Source: Margaritispora aquatica (Eukaryota; Ascomycota; Leotiomycetes; Helotiales; Discinellaceae). From it: a stretch of 64,000 nt of DNA. The stretch lies in NCBI GenBank assembly GCA_007644065.1, contig VJWN01000016.1, forward strand, positions 295,207-359,206, in the 5' to 3' direction. The notes under the pieces are model-generated. The model made no database searches and had not been told where the DNA came from. It saw only the letters and a program-made list of their open reading frames with translations. The translations under genes were made by a program, and so were the position numbers. This document shows, piece by piece, positions 10,105 through 19,818 of the stretch (within the stretch, counting starts at the first letter, position 1; each line of letters begins with the position of its first letter).

Positions 10105-13100
10105 TCAACACACAGAAAGATCACAAGTATAGGCCAACTCAACATCACACGCCAAAGTCGATATATCCCCACTCTGCCCCAAACAACTATAATCCGTATT
10201 GGGACTCTGCACGATCTTCATACACTTCCCCGTCTTGCCACCACCACTAACAGCAAAACTTCCACTAACGGCCCCAACCGTATTAGTCACACCACAAACA
10301 TTAAAGGTGTCACCTGCAATGATGCCACCTTCGTTGCTGAAGAAACCGTTCTGGCTGTTGCATGCAGTGGAAGAGACGGCAGAGGCACCATATTTCGTGA
10401 CGATTGTCTGACCTGAGCACTGCCATTCATAGATGTTGTAAGTGTTTGTTGCGGCGGGAGTGGAGGCGGCGCTTGTGGTCGTTGGTTCTTCGCAGTCGTC
10501 CGGGATTCCTGCTTGTCGTTTGGCATTTACTGGACATGTGACTAGATGATATCAGCTTGCTGTGTTGAAGGGAGGATGAATGATAGCTTACGGGAATCAG
10601 AGGACCATTGTACACCATTCCAGACTGCTTCGATAGAGTCACCGTTGCGACTGTAGGCCAGATTTACAATATAGGCTTTCCACTATATGGGGACGGTTAG
10701 TTATGTGATGTGAAGAACCTTCTGTGAGTGCTTGTTGCTAGAATCATCATGTGACTCTTGTACTTGAGGGAATTATGGATAAGAAGGGTTTCTTACAGCT
10801 GCAATCTGCGCGGAGACTGGAGAAATAGCATTCAGCGTGGCAGTAACACTAGACAGGCTTGAGAAGTAAGCCGCCAGGCCTGAGGTCATACCGGTAGCTA
10901 GACGAACAATCAGTATGTGAAACAAGCATCCGATCAAACGAGAGCGGGAACACCTACCCATCGAAGTTCCATCTAATTGAACCCTTCCACCTAAGCCATT
11001 TGCACATTTAGTACCTTCGCCAGGTGCATGTACCGAAACAAACGAGTCAAGATTTGAAAAGGAGCTGCGGATGCCAGCCGAATTTACAGATCCAACCACC
11101 ACAATTTGGGGGATATCGCTGGCCGCAAACAAAGCTGGGTATCCATCGATAGTATCCTACGCAACTTGTTAGTTCAAATGCAAAGACAACCGCGAGGCTC
11201 AAGAAGCCAACTTACTGTCCCATCATTTCCAGAGGCCGTAACGGGCAAAACACCTAGAGCAACAAGATTCTTGAGAAGAATGCGGCACTTGTCAATCCAA
11301 CCGGCAGGAGCATTTGCTGTCCTAATCTGGAGAGATAGGTTGAGAACAGCTCTACCTACGGATTTTGAGCCCCCTTTCTTCGTAAAGTCTGCTAAAATGA
11401 GACTCAATCCAAGCAAGATGAGCTCTGGGACAAAATCTTCATTTGGTAGTCCAACCGATATTGGGACAATATTCTTTGCCACTCCGTATGTATTTGATGC
11501 AATCAAGCTTAGCACACATGTACCGTGCTGAAATTGGGTGGTTAGCAGTGCATCCCAAGTAAAATTTTGAAGGCAATTTGAAAATGTAACAGGAAGTAGT
11601 GTTCTAATTCCCGACGAACAGAAGCATGTATGGCTAAAATAGGCATTGAGAGGCAAGCACCTACCTGTTTAGGATCTGCATTTGTAATGCTAGGACTTGG
11701 GGGTCCATCCGTGACATCAATAACAGTAAGTTGTGATGCAAACTTGGAGAATTCCTAAAGATGATTAGATTGATGATTTTCATCAGGCAAAGTAAATATT
11801 GGAACTGAAGGCACTAACCGCATCCGCTGTGTTGACAAATGAATCTAGTATGTAAACGATTGTCCCCGTTCCTGCTGAACTGTCGTAAATGTAATTTTGG
11901 GTATACTCTGCAATGGTGTGACCACTAGCTTGCGAGATCATGACCAGCTCTTTTGGAGCAATAGCTTGACGAACGAGTCCGAGTTCGCGCGCTTTAATGT
12001 TGCTAAACTCCTCCTCAAACGTTTCATTCTTAGGTTCCCTTCGAGGTATACGAAGAAAAGGACCTATTACCAAATCAGCTTGAAGTCCAAATTGATGTGC
12101 GATTTATATACATACTTGCGCATGCACCGCTTCGACATTGTGGGGTACATGAGAGAACCAGTGAATTCTGCTGAACCTCTTTTACTTGGGCTGGAGTCAG
12201 ATGCAATGTCCAAAACATTATTCCAATGATGCTAGAGGAGCCGGTAGTAAGTCCAGTAACTTCTTGTGAGCCATAAGACTCAAAGAGTGAGATAAGTGGA
12301 TCTGTGCCAGCTGATGTTGTACCATCCACGGGATAGACGACCTAGAAGTTCATAAGTTAGTTATCTTTGCGTAGAATGATCCCCTATCATGAGATTTTGA
12401 TACGAGGAGATAAAAACTCACATAGGTGATGCTGAATCCATCATTCGATTCACCTGTTTCGGGGTCGATGTTACATCCGACTGTTGACTTGGGAGCCTCG
12501 CAAGATGTTGTCGTCGCACACTATCGTCGGTTAGCGATCAAACAATAGATACTCTGGGACACATGTGGTTGTGCCATATAAAATGCAAACTCTCTTCGCT
12601 AATGAAAGGAGGTTTCTTACCACAGCAGCAGGTGCAGGTGCTCTACCCTTCAACTTTAGAGGACAAACGGTAGTCGTGGCACATGGTGTATAAGTCACCG
12701 TACTAGGCTTGCAAGTAGAAGCAGTCGTTGGCTCGGGCTCTCCATCACCCTCACCAGTTCCTCCACCAGGACATGCTCCACCTTCACATCCAGGATTGGT
12801 ACAAAGTGGATTTGTTAACGGACAGCTTCCAGAACCACAACCTCCAGGTGTTTTGCAGCCACCGCCGCAACCTGGAAGAGCACAACCGCCACCACATCCA
12901 AAAATTCCACATCCTCCGCCACAGCCGAGGAATCCACACCCATTGTCACAACCGAAAAGTAAGCATGGCTTTGTTCCACAGCCGGAAGTGCAGGTGGGCT
13001 GGTTCCCTGAAGAGGTGCTGGTGTAGGTTAAGACGGTCCTAGTTGTTTTTGTTCCAGTAGGTGTAGGTGTGTTGATACTGATTGTCGGCATAGGCTGAAT

Positions 13101-16100
13101 TGTGACGCCATGAGTTGTTGAAAAGAAGACAGGTGTTGTCGTTGATGTAGTTGATGTTGCTACAGGCAAGTAATCCGAGTATGATGGGTAATTGGATGGT
13201 GGGAAGGTGATTTCAGTTCCAGGAAGATTGACAATAAACGATGGTGGCATAACACTTTGCTCTGGGCTGAAGGTTGCATAGATTGCATCTCCAGAAGAGA
13301 TAGTGACTGGCCAGTAATCAATCTCAGTGATGGTGAACTGAGAGACACTGAAAACAGTGGTCTTCGTATAAATCGCACCATTTGAAGACGAGAGCAATGT
13401 AGTTGTGAGTGCAGGCCAGTCAATCGTCTCTGGGGCAGGGAGAGGCGAGGGTGGAATGATCAGAGTACATGCGCTGTTCCCGTTGCAACCAATTGGACCA
13501 GACGAGATATCCCAGATAGAGGGAGGAAGGTATATAACTCCACCGCTGCCAGCTGGAGGATCGTAGGAGCAGGCTCCAGGTGGACAGTAATTATACTCGC
13601 ATGTGAAAGCGCACAAAGCAGCATATGAGCCGTCTTCACCAGCAACAGGATAACCTGTTCTACCAACGGAAGCAGGTAGAGCAACTTGAGCTCCCCAGGT
13701 GAGACAAGTACATGGTGACGGGCAAAATCCATGATTACTGTGTTTATCAGCATGCTTTCTTGTCCTGGAAGTTTAATCTATAGGGGATTCGTGGTAACAA
13801 CATAACTGAAAAGAAAGCTGCTTACCAGCTGAAATCACAAAGTCCACCAAAGTTGCCTAAACCTGACCCACTAGTACAGACCTCTCCAGATCCTGTACCA
13901 GAGCCACCTGCCGATGAGGTACAAACATCGGTTGGAGGTGGATTATATCCATATTGATAAGCGAATTTGCAGAGATCTCCATAAACAGCTGTATCTAGAC
14001 CCGAAACTGGGACTCCCTGAGAAATTGTTAGTAGATGAGCCTCAAATAACCCTAGCTGACAATTTCAAGTACTCACAGAATCGTCGCCAGTGTAGGCGGG
14101 CAAACTTCCAAGTGCTCCTTTTGATGTACACGAGCAGGCAATGATTGGACCTAAGTAATGTAAGTTCATACAATAGTCACCAGAATAAGCAAAACTTACA
14201 ATATCCATAGCCACAGGCAAATCCGCAGAGACCACCTAGGTTCCCAGATCCTGATCCACTAGTACAAGCCGATGGCAAGAAGGGTGAGATCGTAGGCACC
14301 GACTCAGGTTCTTTGGTGTAGCCACAAGCACTAGAAGGACAATATCCATAGTTGCTATTGCAATTAGCTTGCCTTCCATACCCATTCAAATTTGATAACT
14401 TACCAGGCAAATGCACAAATACCCTCGTAACTAGCGCTCTGTCCGGCTGCTGGATATCCAAGCTTTAGTTGGTCAGCGAAATATCTTCGATGGTAATTTG
14501 GATAAGATTTTAATGACATACCACATTCAATGAAGTTGGCAAAGGTCTCTGTGTGCCCATCTGCGTACAGACGCAAGCTCCAACAGGACAGTAACCTAGA
14601 TTGCAGGTAAATTGACAGAGTCCAAGGAAGTTACCTGCACCCGTTCCAGCAACGCAGACTTGTTTAGTAAGCGAAGTAGGCGTAGCTGTGATGGATTCTC
14701 CATATGCAGACCCTACCCAGGCATTCCAATTTTGGATACCATTTGTGCAGCTGGTGGTGATGGCTTTTCCGTTGATCACAGCACCGCCGCGAGAAAGGGC
14801 TATCGTCACTGCGCCTGTATGACCACTCATGGATACATTGCCGTGATAAATTCCAATACCATCAAATGGAGTTTTGGCCCAACCTCCATTCTATTGAGTA
14901 GATAATTAGTTTTCACTACGTTTTTCTTGTTTACTTGTTGATAGAGGGGTACATACAATCGCCACACCTCCAATTGTTACTGTCACTGATGCTCCTGGAC
15001 CAGAGAGAAGAGCAGAATAGAACACATTGTCTTGAGAAGTAGTCAGCATGAAGTCTCGAACTCCGGGGTCAAGCTAACCTTGTACAATATCTCCAGGCTC
15101 AAATTCGACTTGATATTGACTATGAGTATTACCGGAAGTATCGCCAGTTGCACAAGAGCTACCTGATACTGGGTTAGGACGATACCATCCCACAAGAATC
15201 TCTTGCGTTATGGTGGAAACATTATTCTTGTAGGTATCAATGAGATAAGGTAAAAGTGCTCGCCAGCCATCGTGTGGCATATCGAGTACGTAGTTGTAAG
15301 GGGCTTCGCCAATGGTAAACGCATCATACTGTCGATCATCAAGAGGTCCGATGTAATGTGACTCTCCAAAGTCGTTCCAAGTGATGATCTCAACGAATTC
15401 AGGCTGAAGATAATTGGCATGCAGCCATCTATCATGCCATAGACTATCACCTCGCCAAAGCCAATTCTTATCATAGCCCGGTAGATTTGTAAAGAACCAT
15501 GGCGAAATGGCCATCATGTAACTGTGAGGAATATCAGCTATCGGTTAGTGGGATCACTCTTCTTGAATAACACATACTGAGAAAAATCACCACCAATACC
15601 ACCGAATCGATCGTCAAGAAACTCGCCATACGACGCATCCACGTATGTATCCATGTTAGTATTTCCCCACGGCCAGGCGGCCCAACCTACAAGCGGTTAG
15701 TATTCCACCAGGCACAAGTATCATCCAAAGATATCATTAACATACTGAATAAACCATCAATTTGAGCCCCTCCACCAGCCAGTAAGGCATCTTTTGCGCC
15801 TAGCGATGAGTAATCCGGATAGTAAAGACAATTTGTGATGGCTTTGATCTGAATCCAATCAATAGCATTCCCTGGTCCTTCAAAAGTTGAAACGAAAGGC
15901 TGGCCCCCAACGTGGTAATAAGCGGTGTTTCCAATCCAGGTATTCATGAAGGTAAGTACATCAGCTTGGGTCCAGGCCCCGTTACCAGCATAATCAAATG
16001 AGAAGAAGAGTTTGAAGCCTTTGCCTACTGCAGCGGAGAAGGCAAGAGGCAATTGAGCGGCATTGGTGCTGTCTCCATGGGCCATGTTCAAGGCGAATGC

Positions 16101-16299
16101 ATCGATGTGTGCCGTTTGAGCGAGTGCGATATTATTTTCCCAGTCAGCGATTGCGAAGTCAACTGTGTTACCCACCTGGATTTGGATTAGTGATAGTTGG
16201 ATATGAGGAGGGCACGCATACCATGAAATGGGCAAATACAGCCTTTGCTTGTACTTGACATGTCCATGCCAACAAGGCAAATCCAATTTTGAGCTTCAT
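10105..16299 (-). CDS. Secreted GH71 alpha-1,3-glucanase fused to an S8 subtilisin-like protease (1,632 aa)
   Basis: Twenty exons: 16299-16222, 16175-15746, 15686-15578, 15521-15079, 15030-14957, 14890-14522, 14462-14404, 14354-14200, 14150-14077, 14016-13826, 13737-12621, 12520-12422, 12341-12116, 12063-11819, 11754-11665, 11527-11216, 11156-10958, 10897-10797, 10682-10592, 10541-10105. All introns are GT-AG and the exons total 4,899 nt, in phase throughout. The protein starts MKLKIGFALLAWTCQVQA (signal peptide). GH71 (mutanase) follows at about 20-450, with 'VFAHFMVGN', 'DAFALNMAHG' and 'ITWNDFGESHYIGP' (about 252-265). Six Cys modules ('G.GN..GLC.F.C..GYCP') lie at 457-720, a Ser/Thr-rich linker at 720-905, Cys/Gly repeats at 910-984 and an I9-like propeptide near 1064-1125. 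The S8 domain has Asp1215 (YILDS), His1254 (HGTCV), oxyanion Asn1354 (ASGND) and Ser1422 (GTSMA). A Cys-containing tail ends in VC. It should cut alpha-1,3-glucan and protein outside the cell, in wall remodelling or attack on other fungi (inference). Splice sites near 12120-12185 are the least sure. Confidence 0.88.
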
Positions 16300-17357
16300 T
16301 GTGGAAAAGAAGATGAGTGCCGAAGGGGACTCTCACTAGATCTTTGAAAGCAGAGATCTGTGTCATGAGAAGAATTCTAGAAGGCTTCTTCCTCCTTCTT
16401 ATCCAAAAGCTTCATGACCGGCCCGAGAGGGATATTTTGGTTCCATGCGATCTCATCTTCACCGGCTCTGTCTCCGCAATAGAATAGCGAAATGCCATTG
16501 CCAATTGGGCGTTGAGTGCGAAAATCGATATGAGTTGAAATGGTGCGGTTGATGACCCTTGAGGAGAGCGGAGGTTGTCAGGGGAGAAATTGTTAGGTCT
16601 TACCAAGATATCCACTTAGTTTGGTGGACACCACCAAGGCAAATGGTCGAGCATTCTCTATATTTCTTGCTAATGAGCCTCAATGGTGTCTTGATCTCAG
16701 AGCCTGATCATGATAGATTTTGTGCCACAGGCTGGATTGACTTTGATTCAACGTGCCGTTTGCACGAAGTAGAAACGTGAGGAAGAAACACCAAGAATTC
16801 AACGTGCACTTGAACCACAGTTGAGCGACCTTGATAAGCTAGAACAGTTGAAAACCCGCAGGAACCGGAGTTTAAGGGATTCCCTTGTAAATGAGAAAAT
16901 AAGCATCGAGATCAACTGTGCCGCATGCTTATTCTCCACATGATATGGGGCTCGTACTCGCACTCCAATATAAGCTTACTAAGGAAAGCTCGGGGCGAGA
17001 GACCCAAAGGATTGGTATACCCCATTCAGATATTAAGCTTCAATATTCCGGGAGTACGGCATTATCTTCTGCGTTGATGTAGGTGGGAGGAACTTAGCAG
17101 AGATCCGTAGATTTTGAACACATCCAGATCAAGTTATGATGGTCCTATTTAGGATCATATGACTTGTCGCTCAATAGTACCATTACTTAAACTAATATTT
17201 CTCCTTGTAGTGTATCACGACAAGATTTAAAAATAAAGAAAAAGTAGTTCTGTTTCGAACAGACTTTGTGTAGGTGGCGGGCAAAGGGATTATCACGTGA
17301 TAACTCGGCATTGTAGTTGATAGTTTTAAAATCTTAAGAACATTTTATTAACTGTAA
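16300..17357. other. Intergenic region upstream of the GH71-protease gene
   Basis: Contains the promoter and 5' leader of the minus-strand GH71-protease gene at its left end and ends at the tRNA gene. Short open frames at 16412-16615 and 16559-16780 have no recognisable domain and are not called. I saw no long repeat and no convincing TATA box. Confidence 0.4.
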
Positions 17358-17455
17358 GGACAGATGGCCGAGCTGGTTATGGCGCCAGGTTAAGGTTTCC
17401 TTAGCAACATCTCCTGGTCACGAAAGTGGCGTGGGTTCGAGTCCCACTCTGTTCA
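17358..17455 (+). tRNA. tRNA-Leu (anticodon AAG) with 16-nt intron
   Basis: Acceptor stem GGACAGA (17358-17364) pairs with TCTGTTC (17448-17454, one G-T pair), discriminator A at 17455. 'TG' at positions 8-9 is followed by the D arm GCCGAG...GGC. The anticodon stem CCAGG (17385-17389) pairs with CCTGG (17413-17417). The loop reads T-T-A-A-G-G then T, giving anticodon AAG at 17392-17394. The 16 extra bases 17396-17411 sit one base 3' of the anticodon, the standard place of nuclear tRNA introns. A long variable arm, as in all tRNA-Leu, lies at about 17418-17430, and the T arm is GTGGG-TTCGAGT-CCCAC. A T-run starting at 17456 is a Pol III terminator. CCA is not encoded. Confidence 0.93.
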
Positions 17456-17471
17456 TTTTTTTTTGCTTTTT
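17456..17471 (+). terminator. Pol III poly-T terminator of tRNA-Leu
   Basis: Nine T residues directly follow the tRNA (17456-17464), and a second T run starts at 17468. This is the usual RNA polymerase III stop signal. Confidence 0.8.
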
Positions 17472-17474
17472 TTT

Positions 17475-18149
17475 GATCCAAACAAATCCTTTTAGACTTG
17501 CAAAGGATGTGATTTTGCGGTGGAAATTTTCGGCGGGTTGGTAAAAGTGGGGGTCTCGGCGATCTGCTCAAGTAGCCGAGAACTTCTTTTGTGACAAGCA
17601 ACAACAAGCATTACGGACCATTTAACACTTGATAAAGTCGACCTTTGAATATTTCAATAGGTTTAATACAAAATTTGGCTTGACGGCCTGTTTTACAAGC
17701 AAATCTAGCACTGAGGTATGTCAAACTTGAGCCTGAAGAATTCCGTTGGTTCAATACCGACCGCAGGTAATAATATACAAGCTACTAGAAATGCTCACGC
17801 AAAACGGGGAAATATATTGTTATTGCCAACTATGTGTCATGATTTATGGGTGCAATAGCTGCAAGATTTTCTTCCCGACCGACGGGCGACGGTGAAGATT
17901 GCCAACAAAGATTTTTGTAAGCTCAAGATAGATCAAACAAGTGGTATTTACTTTAACTCCTGTCTATCCCGTGAGCCCTCCCCCATTTGTACAGAGTCAT
18001 CTATGCCTCTATTCCCCGATTTCCATGATCAACCATCTAAAAATGACGATGCCATAACCCCTAGCACAAAACTCCTTGCCGACCTTTAATCCCATCATTA
18101 CCATCTACTAGATTTACAGCACCCAGCCTATCCAATACGTCGATATCTT
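17475..18149. other. Intergenic region between tRNA-Leu and the permease 3' end
   Basis: Balanced composition. No recognisable gene, repeat or RNA. Probably includes the 3' UTR of the minus-strand permease gene at its right end. Confidence 0.4.
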
Positions 18150-19818
18150 CTACAACTTCTCAATCTGCTGTTGCGCCATCTTTTCATCATCCCATTCCTG
18201 GCTTGTGGTCTCCACGTCCCTCACAGGCTCAATGCCAACCTTGACCTTCTCAGTCCATCCATCCAAAGACTTCGCCTTGAACACATTCAAATAAATAGGG
18301 AACGTCGCCGCGATCAAGAATCCGATGAGCGGGATGAAGAACGCCTTCTGTGTATTACCACCAAATGCATCCGCCACGGCGCCCAACACAGGTGGGAAGA
18401 GCGCACCACCCGACACACTTGCGACGATGAACGAAGCGCCACGCTTTGAGTGTCGTCCCAGACCACGTAGGGAAAGCGTGAAGATAAGCGGGAAGATGCA
18501 GGATTCGAAGAATAGGACGAGTGAGATGGCTGCAATAGCTCCGTTGCCTTTAAGTCCCATGACGAGACAGGCGAAGACGACGACACCGGTCATGAAGCCC
18601 AGGAGAACGAAACGTGGCTTGGTGAACTTGAGGAGACCAGATGCGATGAAGCGACCAATAGCGAAACAGCCTTGCGCGACGGCGAGGAGATTAGAGCCTG
18701 TTGCGTGCGAGGTGCCTGGTCGAACGAAGCTGACGTAGTTGATGAAGTATCCTGCATAAGCGACTTGAGCACCGACATAGCAGAACTGGGCGAAGACGCC
18801 GAAGAAAAGAGTGTATTGCTTCGAAAGTGGCTTATCCTCGAAGTCGGTGTCCTGTGCGGAGACGGCTGCTTGGTTGGCCATATCTGCGTCTGTGACTTCG
18901 GGGAGCTTGGCGAAGAAGAAGACGATGGCAAGGAGGAAGACGAAGATCGCAATGCCGAGATACACCCACTGCACGGATTCGAGAGAGGTGTTGTCGACGT
19001 TCTTGAAGATCACATGGCTGGCTAGAATTGGAGCGACGACTGTGCCAATGGCTTGGAAGGCTTGGGCAAGTGTAAGACGAAGCTCGGAGTACTTTGGTGG
19101 ACCACAGGTTGCGATGAAAGGATTGGCAGCTGTTTCGAGGGTTGATAGACCACTTCCAACAATGAACATGCTTCCGCAGAATCCACCGAAGCTACGAATG
19201 GTTAGTCATGCTAAAGCTTGTCGAAATGGAATACTCACGATCTCTTCAGCCCTGAAGGCCAAAACATCAAAGCTCCTACACCATAAATGCAAAGACCGAG
19301 AATGAAAGCCCATCTGTAGCCGAATTTCCTGACCACCCAGCCAGAGTATGTGAGTGGACCAATGAAGTAAGCACCTATTTTCAGAAATTAGCATCTTGCT
19401 GAGTAAATATTTTGAATATCGCTTCATACCAAAATAAGCAGCTTGAAGACCTCCAGACATTCCTTGACTGATATTCAAGGCGACCTGGAAATGCGCGTTT
19501 AAAACACTGGGTTGATGTTAGCAAATGTTCATGACTCTTAAATGTTACTCTCGAAAGACATCAAGAGACTTCGCATCGGCAGCATGTCCTTGAAGCTCAA
19601 ATCGTACTAAAGATGATCACTTACTCAAGAAGACCATATGCAAAGCCCCACATGAAGAAAAGGATTGTAACCAATGCAACAGGGAAAATTGACTGCCTGA
19701 CAGTAATCTCTCCATTTCCAGTGACAACATGATCATCTATACCAGCTACTGTGGTCTCAGTTTTGATGCCAGCATCCCGACCTGTAGATGATCGTCTATC
19801 TTCGGATGTGTCTGCCAT
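18150..19818 (-). CDS. FucP-like sugar permease of the major facilitator superfamily (482 aa)
   Basis: Four exons: 19818-19625, 19506-19430, 19374-19239, 19191-18150 (1,449 nt, in phase, GT-AG introns). The N-terminal tail is hydrophilic; then 'FFMWGFAYGLLDVLNAHFQ' carries the signature of the L-fucose/glucose-galactose:H+ symporter branch. It is followed by 'GGLQAAYFGAYFIGPLTYSG', 'GSMFIVGSGLSTLETAANP' and the second-half 'GRFIASGLLKF'. Twelve membrane segments are expected, with a cytosolic loop between helices 6 and 7 at about residues 240-265. The conserved 'ETAANP' stretch in helix 4-5 is kept. Likely role: proton-coupled uptake of a monosaccharide (fucose, galactose or similar) at the plasma membrane; the substrate cannot be read from sequence. 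The gene stands alone, without catabolic neighbours. GC-rich stretches with CreA-type SYGGRG sites lie upstream at about 20640-20700. Confidence 0.9.

Noticed and set aside
9539..10111. 190-codon minus-strand open frame after the GH71-protease gene
   Set aside because: It translates a degenerate DNA repeat, has no domain, and overlaps the last codons of the GH71-protease gene.
10105..12530. Separate subtilase gene downstream of a separate GH71 gene
   Set aside because: No start codon with signal peptide precedes the protease part, and the intron 12620-12521 keeps the linker in phase with the propeptide; one gene explains the data better.
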